DNA of 64,000 nt from assembly GCF_014642875.1 (NCBI RefSeq), contig NZ_BMJC01000001.1:849335-913334 (forward strand), written 5' to 3'. The translations under genes were made by a program, and so were the position numbers. The number at the start of each line of letters is the position of its first letter. Position 1 is the stretch's first letter. This document shows, piece after piece, positions 1 to 9,223 of the stretch. Source of the DNA: Puia dinghuensis (GTDB lineage Bacteria; Bacteroidota; Bacteroidia; Chitinophagales; Chitinophagaceae). A model generated the notes under the pieces. The model had not been told where the DNA came from, searched no databases, and was given only the letters and a program-made list of their open reading frames with translations.

Positions 1-2
1 CG

Positions 3-698
3 GGCGACCGCATCACGGGAAAGGCCTATGACTACTATGACAAAGCGCATTTTGTAAAGATGAGCTTTACGGGCCGCTACAATGCGCAAACGCACCGGCT
101 GGTGCTGATTGAAGACCGGGTGCTGGAATCGGATATCCCTGGCGACTGCTCGCCCTGTATGAAGACCTATGACCTCGATTATACCCGCAATGGCGCCATC
201 GAAGAATTGACCGGGGACTGGAAAGGCTTCTACTCGGAAAAGCATCTCATCTGTCCCCCGGGGAAGATCAAACTCCAAAAGGCCACCGCATCCGACTTCC
301 CCGTCGACGTCGACCAGAACGACACCCTGGCGGGTTTGCAGGCTACCCTGCACCTCCAGCCGCGCCAGAAAGCGGTGGTGAAAACGGTGACCGTGAGCAG
401 CTCGCAGATCAAGATCGAACTCTATGACGATGCGGTTATCGATCACGATACCGTAACGGTGCTGATCAACGGTAAACTGCTCTTATACCGGCAAATGCTG
501 ACGGACAGGCCGCTGACCATAAATTTCAATGCTTTTCCCAATATTCCCTACGAACTGGTGATGTATGCCGACAACCTGGGCGACATTCCGCCCAATACGG
601 CCCTGATGATGGTGACCGCAGGATCACAGAAATTCGAGGTTTTTCTTTCTTCTACAGAGGAAAAAAGCGCCGCCGTCCGGTTTGTCTACCGGCCATGA
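3..698 (+). CDS. Hypothetical protein, 5' end outside the window
   Basis: The reading frame is open from base 3 (GDRITGKAYDYYDKAHFVKM...), so the internal ATG at 60 is not the true start and the N-terminus lies upstream. The visible part has 231 codons. It contains a Cys pair (CSPC) near the middle and a C-terminal region rich in beta-strand-forming residues (DTVTVLINGKLL, FNAFPNIPYELVMYADNLG). To my recollection this tail resembles the Ig-like ends of secreted Bacteroidota proteins; that is inference. No catalytic motif is visible and I do not assign a function. The gene is convergent with the DUF3347 gene, with 2 bases between the stop codons. Confidence 0.6.
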   Translation, partial: GDRITGKAYDYYDKAHFVKMSFTGRYNAQTHRLVLIEDRVLESDIPGDCSPCMKTYDLDYTRNGAIEELTGDWKGFYSEKHLICPPGKIKLQKATASDFPVDVDQNDTLAGLQATLHLQPRQKAVVKTVTVSSSQIKIELYDDAVIDHDTVTVLINGKLLLYRQMLTDRPLTINFNAFPNIPYELVMYADNLGDIPPNTALMMVTAGSQKFEVFLSSTEEKSAAVRFVYRP

Positions 699-700
699 GC

Positions 701-1309
701 CTATTTTGCGAGGAAGGAATCTACGATATCCCCGCAATGCAGCATCTTTTGTCCGTAGCCAGGATGCTTGTTGCCCAGGTAGGGATTGACGATCTCCCGG
801 GAATTGCTCAGCCAGAACCCTTCGATAGAATCCTTAAAGGCCATTGGACAGCGCAGATGGTAGGTGGTCTCCCCGTCATACCGTACAGCACGGACGAGAT
901 TGTATAATTCTTCGGTAAGTATATTGAAAGACTGCCGCCGGCCTTCGATGCCTGCTTCGCCGACGAACCCTTTTGCGTCACCGCTGAGGCTGGCAGCCAG
1001 GCTCCGGGCGGTGAGGATGATATTGGTGTCCGCTTTCATTAAATTCACCGGCAGGCTGTCGGCCTTTCCCGCCAGCGCATAGGCGGCCTGGTCGGCCTTC
1101 AGGGTATCCCAGTTCACCAGCGCGTCCCTCATGGCAAAATAGTCATTCATCAATATGCCGAAAGCGGCATCGAATGCACCGGAGTTCTTCGAGATCGCCA
1201 GGGGCTTATCCGCAGGTTCCGCCGGGCGGGCAGGTTTATCGGACAACAACTTATAGGCAAGAAAACCGGCTATGACGAAAAGGATGACCAGCAGAATGAA
1301 TTTCTTCAT
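701..1309 (-). CDS. Membrane-anchored DUF3347 domain protein
   Basis: 202 aa. An N-terminal hydrophobic stretch (about residues 4-20) acts as an anchor or uncleaved signal, followed by a linker rich in Pro, Ala and Lys. The body is helical and ends with the motif set I associate with DUF3347: YHLRCPMAF, then W-L-S, INPY-like VNPYLG, and a closing CGDIV. The family is periplasmic and often fused to or near metal-efflux proteins, so metal binding through the two Cys and Met is plausible but unproven. No efflux gene is adjacent here. A TACCTTGC element on the minus strand precedes the ATG by about 16 bases and resembles a Bacteroidota -7 box. Confidence 0.7.
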   Translation of the reverse strand: MKKFILLVILFVIAGFLAYKLLSDKPARPAEPADKPLAISKNSGAFDAAFGILMNDYFAMRDALVNWDTLKADQAAYALAGKADSLPVNLMKADTNIILTARSLAASLSGDAKGFVGEAGIEGRRQSFNILTEELYNLVRAVRYDGETTYHLRCPMAFKDSIEGFWLSNSREIVNPYLGNKHPGYGQKMLHCGDIVDSFLAK

Positions 1310-1362
1310 TGATCGGATTTTTACGCAAGGTACGGATTTAACGATTCCAACACCATACGCCG

Positions 1363-1394
1363 TTTGGGGGAATCCCCGCCGAAGGTTAATTTTG
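1363..1394 (+). promoter_or_regulatory. Bacteroidota-type promoter of the ABC-F gene
   Basis: TTTG at 1363-1366, a 20-base spacer, and TAATTTTG at 1387-1394 match the -33 TTTG / -7 TAnnTTTG consensus. The predicted transcription start falls at or just before the ATG at 1400, so the mRNA should be leaderless or nearly so. This supports choosing 1400 over upstream in-frame alternative starts. Confidence 0.6.
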
Positions 1395-1399
1395 CACCC

Positions 1400-3352
1400 A
1401 TGCTAGCAGGACTGCAAAACGTAACTTTTGAATTCGGGGCCCGGGTCATCGTAAAGAACGCCACCTGGCATATCCAACCCAACGAACGCATCGGACTTAT
1501 CGGCTATAACGGTACAGGGAAATCGACCTTATTAAAACTATTTGCCGGCGACTACCAGCCTTCCGAAGGCACGGTGGAGAAAAGCCGTACCACTACCATC
1601 GGCTATCTGCACCAGGACCTGCTGAGCTTCGACACCAACGGCTCCATCGTGGAAGTAGCCATGACTGCCTTCGAACGCGTCCTGCAACTCGAAAAAGAGA
1701 TCGACGAGCTGGGCAAACAGCTGGAGAAGGACCATGAGAACAATGACCTTCTCATTCAATATACGGATGCCCTGCATGAAATGGATACCCTCGATGGCTA
1801 TACCATCCACCATCGGACAGAAGAGATCCTCCAGGGACTTGGCTTCGATAACGCCGACCTCGGGCGGCCCTTTCGGGAATTCAGCGGTGGCTGGCGCATG
1901 CGCGTCCTGCTGGCCAAGATGATCTTGCAAAAACCCGATCTGCTGCTGCTGGACGAACCGACCAACCACATGGACCTGCCTTCCATCGAATGGCTGGAGA
2001 AGTACCTCCAACACTACCAGGGTAGCGTGATCATCGTCAGTCACGATAAATACTTCCTCAACCGGATGGTGACCAAGATCGTCGAGCTGTACCAGAAAGA
2101 GCTCCACATCTACAATGGCAACTACAGCTTCTACGAGACGGAAAAAGTACAGCGCGTCGAGCTGCAGCAGCGCGCATATGAGAACCAGCAGGAATATATC
2201 CGCCAGCAAGAGCGGTTTATAGAAAGATTCAGAGCAAAAGCGACAAAGGCGGCAGCTGCGCAAAGCGCGATGAAAAGATTGGAAAAGATCGAACGCATCG
2301 AAGACGTCGAGATCGAAAGACCGAATATAAAGATTAATTTTCGGGTAGATAAGACCCCTGGCCGTATTCTGGCCACGTTGCGAAATGCCTCCAAGAACTT
2401 TGGCAAGATCCGCATCGTGGAGAACGCCTCCGCCGAGATCGACCGCGGTGATAAGATCGCCCTCATCGGCGCCAACGGAAAGGGAAAATCCACTGTTCTG
2501 CGGATGATCGCAGGAACCGAGCCATTCGCGGGCGAACGGGTCTGGGGCCATAACGTTGAAGAAAGCTTTTACGCGCAACACCAGCTGGAGGCGCTGGATG
2601 TCAACAATACGCTGCTGGAAGAAATGCAACTATGCGGCAGCCAGAAGACCGACCTCGAATTGCGGGTGCTGCTGGGTTGTTTCCTGTTCAGCGGAGACGA
2701 TGTGGAAAAAAAGATCAAAGTGTTAAGCGGTGGGGAGAAAGCCCGGGTAGCCCTGGCCAAGACCATCGTCAGCAAGGCCAATTTCCTGCTGCTGGACGAA
2801 CCTACCAACCACCTGGATATGCATTCCTGCGACCTCCTCATCGAGGCGCTGAATAAATACGAAGGCAGCTTCCTGCTGGTGAGCCACGACCGGTATTTTA
2901 TTTCAAAGACAGCCAATAAGATCTGGGAGATAGAAGACCACCTCATCAGGGAATTCAAAGGAACCTATGAGGAATGGGTGGAATGGAAAGAACGGAATAT
3001 AGCAGCAAAAGCCGCACAGGCGCAGACGCCGGCGGCCGCCCCTCCGCCTCCCCCCGCAGCCGAACAACCCGTGAAGCCTCCCCCACCCCCTGCCCCTATC
3101 AACAAGGAAGCAAAAAAGGAACTTCAAAAACAACAACGGCTCTTCCAGGAGCTGGAGCAGAAGATCGCAACGCTCACCCGGCAAAAAGATCAGCTCGAAG
3201 CATCCCTGGCCGACCCTGCTACGTATTCAGATAAAAGCAAATTTGTCGCAGCGGAGACGGATTATAAAAAGACACGCGACGAACTGGAGAAAGCCAATCG
3301 CCAGTACGAGCAGGTATTCGAGAAGATCGTGGAGTTGGAAAAGGTCCTTTGA
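1400..3352 (+). CDS. ABC-F family ATP-binding protein
   Basis: 650 aa from the ATG at 1400; the upstream TTG at 1364 would place the start inside the promoter. It has two ABC ATPase domains and no membrane segments. The first has Walker A GYNGTGKST (Lys41) and Walker B LLLLDEPTNHMD; the second has GANGKGKST, signature LSGGEKARVALAK and LLLLDEPTNHLD. Between them is the basic alpha-helical ABC-F linker (RFRAKATKAAAAQSA). After the second domain comes a Pro/Ala-rich linker and then a Lys/Glu-rich coiled coil, as in Uup-type members. ABC-F proteins act on the ribosome in translation quality control or antibiotic protection; nothing here shows which. The patatin gene starts 10 bases after its stop. 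Confidence 0.92.
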   Translation: MLAGLQNVTFEFGARVIVKNATWHIQPNERIGLIGYNGTGKSTLLKLFAGDYQPSEGTVEKSRTTTIGYLHQDLLSFDTNGSIVEVAMTAFERVLQLEKEIDELGKQLEKDHENNDLLIQYTDALHEMDTLDGYTIHHRTEEILQGLGFDNADLGRPFREFSGGWRMRVLLAKMILQKPDLLLLDEPTNHMDLPSIEWLEKYLQHYQGSVIIVSHDKYFLNRMVTKIVELYQKELHIYNGNYSFYETEKVQRVELQQRAYENQQEYIRQQERFIERFRAKATKAAAAQSAMKRLEKIERIEDVEIERPNIKINFRVDKTPGRILATLRNASKNFGKIRIVENASAEIDRGDKIALIGANGKGKSTVLRMIAGTEPFAGERVWGHNVEESFYAQHQLEALDVNNTLLEEMQLCGSQKTDLELRVLLGCFLFSGDDVEKKIKVLSGGEKARVALAKTIVSKANFLLLDEPTNHLDMHSCDLLIEALNKYEGSFLLVSHDRYFISKTANKIWEIEDHLIREFKGTYEEWVEWKERNIAAKAAQAQTPAAAPPPPPAAEQPVKPPPPPAPINKEAKKELQKQQRLFQELEQKIATLTRQKDQLEASLADPATYSDKSKFVAAETDYKKTRDELEKANRQYEQVFEKIVELEKVL

Positions 3353-3362
3353 ATCATCGTTA

Positions 3363-5615
3363 ATGAGAAAACACCCCCTTTTTATTGTCCTCCTGCTGTT
3401 GTTGCCCCTCGGTGGGGCGCTGGCCCAGACTGGTCAGGATAGTCCAAAGGGACCAAGACCAAAAATTGGATTGGTCCTCAGCGGCGGCGGCGCAAAGGGG
3501 CTTGCACACATCGGCATCCTCAAGGCCATCGACTCCGCGGGACTGAAGGTCGATTATATCACCGGCACCAGTATGGGCAGCATCATCGGCGCCCTCTATG
3601 CCATCGGTTATTCCGCGGATTCCATCGAAAAGATCGCCCGCCGCATCGATTGGGACCTCCTGCTATCCAACCAAGCCTACATGCGAAGCATGATCATGGA
3701 TGAAAAGGGGGAATATGGCAGATATGACATCGAGCTGCCCTGGGTGAATCACGGGTTCCGCCTCGCCACCGGGGTTATCGAGGGTCAGGAGTTATGGCTG
3801 AAGTTCGCTGAGCTATTCCAGCCTGTACGCGATATAAAGGATTTCTCTAAATTTCCTATTCCATTCAAATGCATCGCCACGGATGTCTCATCGGGAGAGG
3901 CGGTCGTTCTCGACACCGGCGAGATTGTCTCGGCCATTCGAAGCAGCATGGCCATCCCTTCCGTTTTCACCGCCGTGGGCTATGCCAAACGGAAGCTGGT
4001 GGATGGCGGTGTGGTGCGGAATTTCCCGGTGAGAGATGTAAAGGAAATGGGCGCCAATATCATCATCGGAAGTAATGTAGCCGGCCCGCTGCGAAGCCCC
4101 GAGGAAGTGACTAACGCCCTCCAGGTATTGTTGCAGGTGGCCTTCTTCCGTGAGGCGGCGGACACCCGGACGCAGATACCGCTCTGTACCATCTATGTGC
4201 ATCAGCCGCTGGACAAGTTCAGCATGGGCAATTTTGGAGAAGCAGGTGAGATCATCGATTCGGGGGTTGCCATGGGCCAGCTGCTCTATCCCCGGCTGAA
4301 AGCGATGGCGGATTCGCTGAATGCCCTCTACGGACAGCAGGAGATCGTCAGGAACCGGCTGTCCGTCGTACACCCGGTGAAGATATCTTCCTACGAGGTG
4401 AAAGGGCTAAAGAACACCAGCGAAGGCTTTTTTATTCAGAGCATGGACCTGCACCCCAATCGGTCCTACAGCGCACAGAATCTCACCCGTATGGTGAGAC
4501 GTGCCTTTGGAACACGCTATTACAACCGCATCACCTATGCCCTTACCCCTCTGTCCGACAGCACCAGCCATATCGCATTCGACGTGGAGGAAAATCCCCT
4601 CACCTTTGCAAAGCTCGGGCTCAACTATAACCAGTTTAGCGGCATCAGCGCCATCCTCAACCTCACCACCCGTAATTTCCTCACGCCTACTTCCCGCAGC
4701 CTGGCGACGATCAATGTCGGGCAGAATTTCCGATTCCGGGCAGAGCATCTGCAATATTTCAGCCGGCGGGCCAATTTCTCATTCACAATAGGTCCCCAGT
4801 GGGATCAGTTTAAGATCACCACCTATAACAATAATTTCAAGGAGGCGGGTCTGTATGACCAAAACTATTTCCGGGGAGATGCCCACTTCGGCTATTCCAC
4901 CAACCGCGACCTGACCATTGGCCTCGGTACCAGGTGGGAATACATCGACTACGACCCCTCTATCACCTCCAGTCTCGACTTCAAAGGCCATAATAATTTC
5001 CTCACCAGCTATTTCTTTATCCGCAGCAATACGCTCGACCGGCCCCTCTACCCGCACCGGGGATTGAAATTCGAAGGCGAGGCCGATCATGTATTCGAGC
5101 AGAACCCGAGAGTGCATAATTTTGCTTCCAACATCACCCGCAGCGACACCACCTTTTCCTCGGTACCCTACGAACGCTTTCTTGTCAACTTCGATCAATA
5201 CCTGCCGCTGGCCAGCCGCTATACCCTTCAAGTACACCTGCAGGGTGGGCTCAATCTCCACTATCACAACAATATCATGAATGAGTTCTCCATCGGGGGA
5301 TTGACCGACCAGTTTCACAACCAGGTGACTTTCGCCGGACTTCGTGAAGGGACGTTCTATGCGGCCAGCATCGCCGAAGGAATGCTGGCCCTGCGTTATC
5401 AGCTGACCAATAACGTGCTGATCACGGGCCGGGCCAATGTGCTGTTCAATAATTTCCTGGATAGGAGCAGCTTCTTTACGACCCCGGATTTCCTCTCGGG
5501 CTATGCCCTCACCTTCACCTACAATTTCGCCCTCGGACCGCTCGAACTCAGCACCATGTATTCCGATCAGTCGCGAACGGTCATCGGTTATATCAACATC
5601 GGCATCCCCTTCTGA
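3363..5615 (+). CDS. Patatin-like phospholipase fused to POTRA and outer-membrane beta-barrel
   Basis: 750 aa from ATG 3363; upstream in-frame codons overlap the ABC-F gene and lack a signal peptide. Residues 1-21 are a signal peptide ending in ALAQ. The patatin domain (about 33-260) shows the oxyanion loop GGGAKG, nucleophile elbow GTSMG (Ser70) and DGG (Asp214), the complete Ser/Asp dyad. Around 340-425 is a POTRA-like module (VKISSYEVKGLKNTSEGFF), and the last ~310 residues are amphipathic strands of an Omp85/surface-antigen barrel ending in an aromatic residue (GIPF). The fold order resembles type Vd PlpD autotransporters. Inferred role: a lipolytic domain displayed or released at the outer membrane. 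It is probably co-transcribed with the ABC-F gene. Confidence 0.9.
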   Translation: MRKHPLFIVLLLLLPLGGALAQTGQDSPKGPRPKIGLVLSGGGAKGLAHIGILKAIDSAGLKVDYITGTSMGSIIGALYAIGYSADSIEKIARRIDWDLLLSNQAYMRSMIMDEKGEYGRYDIELPWVNHGFRLATGVIEGQELWLKFAELFQPVRDIKDFSKFPIPFKCIATDVSSGEAVVLDTGEIVSAIRSSMAIPSVFTAVGYAKRKLVDGGVVRNFPVRDVKEMGANIIIGSNVAGPLRSPEEVTNALQVLLQVAFFREAADTRTQIPLCTIYVHQPLDKFSMGNFGEAGEIIDSGVAMGQLLYPRLKAMADSLNALYGQQEIVRNRLSVVHPVKISSYEVKGLKNTSEGFFIQSMDLHPNRSYSAQNLTRMVRRAFGTRYYNRITYALTPLSDSTSHIAFDVEENPLTFAKLGLNYNQFSGISAILNLTTRNFLTPTSRSLATINVGQNFRFRAEHLQYFSRRANFSFTIGPQWDQFKITTYNNNFKEAGLYDQNYFRGDAHFGYSTNRDLTIGLGTRWEYIDYDPSITSSLDFKGHNNFLTSYFFIRSNTLDRPLYPHRGLKFEGEADHVFEQNPRVHNFASNITRSDTTFSSVPYERFLVNFDQYLPLASRYTLQVHLQGGLNLHYHNNIMNEFSIGGLTDQFHNQVTFAGLREGTFYAASIAEGMLALRYQLTNNVLITGRANVLFNNFLDRSSFFTTPDFLSGYALTFTYNFALGPLELSTMYSDQSRTVIGYINIGIPF

Positions 5616-5616
5616 G

Positions 5617-7269
5617 CTACATCCCTATCTTTTCGTTGACGAGCTGCAGGATCGCTGCTTCGGCCCGGATGGTCTCATCCTGTAGCGCATTGCCCCTGGC
5701 CAGGATATCGACCACATAGGCCTTGTCCTCATAGCCCGCGGCATTGATGCGTACATTCATAAAGGCGCCGAGCACCGCCGCGCGGGCGCACACCGCCCCT
5801 ACCCCGGCATCGGACACGGAATTGGGATTACCGGTCTCGGCCATGGCCCTGATAAGCCCCATGCTTTCCGCCGCGACGGTCATTACCCGGAAGGGAATTT
5901 CGATGGCCATCTTTGTTGCCTCCTGGATGGCGCTGTGCCGGGCGGCTTTTTCCGTGGGATTGCCCTTTGGTAATCCGAAGGCGGCCATGATGGCGTTGAA
6001 AGCGCGGGTATCGGCGTCTACCAGGCGGATCAGCTCATCCTTATACCCCTGTCCCTTTTGCGCCCAGTCGCTGAATTCCCGCCAGCGGCTATCCCACCCT
6101 TTCTTGTGCGAAGAGAGATTGGCTACCATCGTCGCAAGGGACGCACCCAAAGCGCCGACATAGGCGGAGATGGAGCCGCCGCCGGGCGCAGGGCTCTCAC
6201 TGGCGGTCTCATCGGCAAAATCGCGCAGCGGCATCCGCACCAACTTTTCGTCCGCAGGATTGCGCAACTGGTATTCGATGATCCGCTCTTCGGGGATAAA
6301 AGGCCCCAAATCCTCCAATCCCATCGATAGGATCGCTATCCGGATCAGTTCCTTCTCGGAGACGCCAGTGCTGCGCTGTTGCTTTTCCAGGAAATAACGG
6401 CCCGCATCCAGCATGGACTGCAGTGGTATCAACCCCACCAGTTCGCTGCCGGTGACGCGTATCCCTCTTTCCGCGGCTTTGCGACAAACCTCATCAAAAG
6501 CAATATGGACCGGCGTGACCCGGATATTCGTCAGATTCATGGAGATCTGCGCGATCCCATATTCTTCTATGAACCAGCCGATGGCCTTCACGGATCTTAA
6601 GGAACCCGGTACCTGAACCGGCTGTTCACCCTCTTTTATCACCCTGCCGGCCTCCCGGACATCAAAAGCAATGGCATTGGCACGGCGGGGGGAAGTAGTA
6701 TTGAGATTGACATTATACGCTACGAGGAAGTCGCGGGCGCCGATGACAGTGCCCCCACGCCGGGCGTCGAACCCGGCAGGCCCGAAATCGGGTTTCCACT
6801 CCGGCAGGGTGATCTTCTTAAAGAACCCTTCGTATTCGCCGGCACGAATGACGGAGAGATTGCTGCGGCTCTTGTCGGGCTGCGCGGCTTCATAGAGGTA
6901 GACCGGGATATGCAGTTCTTCCCCCACTCGTTTGGCCAGTCGTTGGGCCCAAACGGCGGTTTCCTCCATGGTAATACCCGCAATGGGTATCAGCGGGCAT
7001 ACATCGGTAGCACCCATGCGCGGGTGTTCGCCCTTGTGCGAACGCATGTCGATCACCTCTCCGGCGCGTTTTATCGCCAGGAAAGCGGCGTCAATAACGG
7101 CCTGCGGGCTGCCGACAAAGGTGACGACCGTGCGGTTGGTGGCTTTTCCCGGGTCTACATTCAGTAGCCGGACACCGGCTACCGATTCGATCTCGTTGGT
7201 AATCTGTTTTATTATTTCGGGATTACGGCCTTCGCTGAAATTCGGTACACATTCGATGATGGGCTCCAT
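5617..7269 (-). CDS. ftcD: Formimidoyltransferase-cyclodeaminase (histidine degradation, last step)
   Basis: 550 aa from the ATG at 7269 (MEPIIECVPNFSEG); the longer frame upstream runs into the preceding gene. Residues ~1-325 are the two formiminotransferase subdomains, with GEHPRMGATDV placing the catalytic His at position 82 as in the porcine enzyme. Residues ~345-550 are the cyclodeaminase (SESPAPGGGSISAYVGALG). It transfers the formimino group of N-formiminoglutamate to tetrahydrofolate, releasing glutamate, then forms 5,10-methenyl-THF and ammonia. Both activities appear intact and the length is normal for the bifunctional enzyme. It is last in a hutI-gcr-ftcD unit, 43 bases after gcr. 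Its stop lies one base from the convergent patatin stop. Confidence 0.95.
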   Translation of the reverse strand: MEPIIECVPNFSEGRNPEIIKQITNEIESVAGVRLLNVDPGKATNRTVVTFVGSPQAVIDAAFLAIKRAGEVIDMRSHKGEHPRMGATDVCPLIPIAGITMEETAVWAQRLAKRVGEELHIPVYLYEAAQPDKSRSNLSVIRAGEYEGFFKKITLPEWKPDFGPAGFDARRGGTVIGARDFLVAYNVNLNTTSPRRANAIAFDVREAGRVIKEGEQPVQVPGSLRSVKAIGWFIEEYGIAQISMNLTNIRVTPVHIAFDEVCRKAAERGIRVTGSELVGLIPLQSMLDAGRYFLEKQQRSTGVSEKELIRIAILSMGLEDLGPFIPEERIIEYQLRNPADEKLVRMPLRDFADETASESPAPGGGSISAYVGALGASLATMVANLSSHKKGWDSRWREFSDWAQKGQGYKDELIRLVDADTRAFNAIMAAFGLPKGNPTEKAARHSAIQEATKMAIEIPFRVMTVAAESMGLIRAMAETGNPNSVSDAGVGAVCARAAVLGAFMNVRINAAGYEDKAYVVDILARGNALQDETIRAEAAILQLVNEKIGM

Positions 7270-7312
7270 ATGGTAGTCGTCGATTTTGGGCGGCAAATTA
7301 GGAAAAACTAGC

Positions 7313-9223
7313 TTAATGCGCCTCGGCAACCGCCGGGGTCTCCTCTTTCTTTCCGGACCGCCTCCTGGGCCGGATAAAATCCAGCGGATACTTTTTAAAA
7401 TACCGCCAGAGGATGCCCAGGAATTCGGGATACTCGCGCAACCGGACCCCACGGCTGCGGACGGCAACGATGAAGGCGAGAGAAAAGCTAACCAGGAAGT
7501 TGCAGAAGCCGATTCCCAGCACCCCGATGATCACAGTAGCCAGATACCAGGGGTCCAGCTGCTGAAAGCCCAGGCCGTACACCGCCAGCGAGGTATTGCC
7601 GGATGAAATGGTGATGTGGCGGATGTCAAAATGGATACCGAAGATCTCGCCAAAGAAACCCGCCATCCCGAGAAAGAACCCAAGGCTGATGTTGCCGGCA
7701 AGGGCGCCGGCATGCTTTTCCACGTAGCCGGCAACCCTTTTCAACCGTTTTTCGGGCATGGAGAGCCGGAGAACGGGATGGGTTTGCAGCCGCCGGCTGA
7801 TATGGCTATAACGAATCTTGTTCTGGACATAGCCCGCGATGATGCCGCTGAGAAAGAGGAACACCCCTGCATTGCAGGCATATAACAGCGAAAAACTCTC
7901 CCAGGGATGCTGGTCCTGTAGCATTTTCCGGGCCGCGTCGCCCGACACGAGCTTCTTTCCAAAGATGTTGTCATATCCCCAGGCCACCAGCCAGGCCCCG
8001 GGGAAGACGACGATGAGGTTGCCGGCAAAAGAGGCGAACTGGCTGCGGCTTACCTTGGCGACGGTAACGGCTAAATTGTAGAGATTGGGCTGATGCGCAT
8101 TCTTCCGGGTGTCGAGCGAACTGGCCACCGCACTCGCAGTGAAAGCAGGCTGCTTGGTCGCCAGCGTGGTGCCGGTCTCCTCGATGAGGATAAAGCCCAG
8201 GCTATAGTTGATGCTGTAGGCGAAGCCATGCCAGAAAACGGCCATCGGCAGGCGCGTCAGCAGGTTCTTCACCAGCACGGTGAAACAGATCCAGGCGCCG
8301 CCTCCCATGGCGCTTCGCAACATGGCCCGGTATTCCGGCCAGGTGGAAGTGATGTATTTGCTTCCTTTCGCCCCCTTGTGTTCGGCTATCTGGTAGGCCA
8401 GGTAACCCAGCGACTGGGACGTGAATTCGAGGATGCTATTCTTGCGGTTCTCATAGCGGATGAGCATCCGGAAGAAGTCCACGAATTTACCCGTATCGAA
8501 GGTCTTGTCCTCATCCAGCAGATCGACCAGTATCGTCATCCGATCGAGCCGGTTGGCCAGCAGCAGCAGGATATAGGTCTGGTGAAGGCTGGCGCCGTTG
8601 ACGGAATGGTTATCCCGGATATGATCGATACAGGCATAACACCGGCCGATAACCTGTTTCAGCGCCGACAGGTCTTTAAGGAGATCGTGCTGTTCGACGA
8701 AAGGGTTCTCTTCCCGGTAGACTTCGGGAATGTACTGCAGCACGTCCTTCTCCAGGCCCAGCTGCGCCACCTGGAAAGAAAGGGTATTCAGCGAGAGCGA
8801 CAGCTGCCGGAGGATGCGTCGGTCGTCGATATGCATGAACAGGCCGAGAAGCTCGAAGAAGGCGATCCAGTCCGCCCGGGGGATATCTTCCACCCATAGA
8901 TAATCACGGCTGCGGAAGAAGACCCGGTTGAGCACGTAGAGGAAATCATTCTCCGGCTGGAGAGGTGGCAGCAGCTTGTGCCGCAGCCGGCCAAACAGCT
9001 CCTGCCAGAAACCGCGCGCCAGCGGGATGCCGCTTTCCATGAGGGCCGAGGATAGATCGGTCTGCACCAATTGAGAGAGGATGGCACGACGGAGGTTGTC
9101 CAGCATGACGGCATCTTGTTGCAGACTGGCAGTCGCAGCCTCAAGGTTGGCCGCCGCATTGCGGTGGCCTCGATGCGGCCGGATACCGGAAAAGAACGAC
9201 ACCAGGAAGTCCAGGCCTGTCAT
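7313..9223 (-). CDS. Multi-pass membrane protein of the 'site-specific recombinase' (Gcr, COG4389) family
   Basis: 636 aa. The N-terminal half is soluble and helical. The C-terminal half has at least five strongly hydrophobic segments (for example WICFTVLVKNLL, AGNLIVVFPGAWLVAWGY, GVFLFLSGIIAGYV, GNISLGFFLGMAGFFG, TVIIGVLGIGFCNFLVSFSL). I see neither the tyrosine-recombinase R-H-R-Y set nor a serine-recombinase motif. The family name comes from an early gonococcal report and does not fit this architecture. The ATG overlaps the hutI stop by four bases (ATGA), so it is probably translationally coupled, and ftcD follows. The context suggests a link to histidine use, perhaps transport or membrane sensing, but that is inference. 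Confidence 0.8.
   Translation of the reverse strand: MTGLDFLVSFFSGIRPHRGHRNAAANLEAATASLQQDAVMLDNLRRAILSQLVQTDLSSALMESGIPLARGFWQELFGRLRHKLLPPLQPENDFLYVLNRVFFRSRDYLWVEDIPRADWIAFFELLGLFMHIDDRRILRQLSLSLNTLSFQVAQLGLEKDVLQYIPEVYREENPFVEQHDLLKDLSALKQVIGRCYACIDHIRDNHSVNGASLHQTYILLLLANRLDRMTILVDLLDEDKTFDTGKFVDFFRMLIRYENRKNSILEFTSQSLGYLAYQIAEHKGAKGSKYITSTWPEYRAMLRSAMGGGAWICFTVLVKNLLTRLPMAVFWHGFAYSINYSLGFILIEETGTTLATKQPAFTASAVASSLDTRKNAHQPNLYNLAVTVAKVSRSQFASFAGNLIVVFPGAWLVAWGYDNIFGKKLVSGDAARKMLQDQHPWESFSLLYACNAGVFLFLSGIIAGYVQNKIRYSHISRRLQTHPVLRLSMPEKRLKRVAGYVEKHAGALAGNISLGFFLGMAGFFGEIFGIHFDIRHITISSGNTSLAVYGLGFQQLDPWYLATVIIGVLGIGFCNFLVSFSLAFIVAVRSRGVRLREYPEFLGILWRYFKKYPLDFIRPRRRSGKKEETPAVAEAH

Noticed and set aside
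1538-2629. 363-aa minus-strand ORF inside the ABC-F gene
   Set aside because: It is antisense to a clear two-domain ATPase, has no family pattern, and is rich in residues expected from the complementary codons of G+C-rich DNA.
8093-8899. 268-aa plus-strand ORF
   Set aside because: Lies wholly antisense to the membrane protein gene that overlaps hutI; no recognisable motif.
7313-9223. Calling the Gcr-family gene a mobile element
   Set aside because: No recombinase residues, repeats or attachment sites are near, and the protein is an integral membrane protein.
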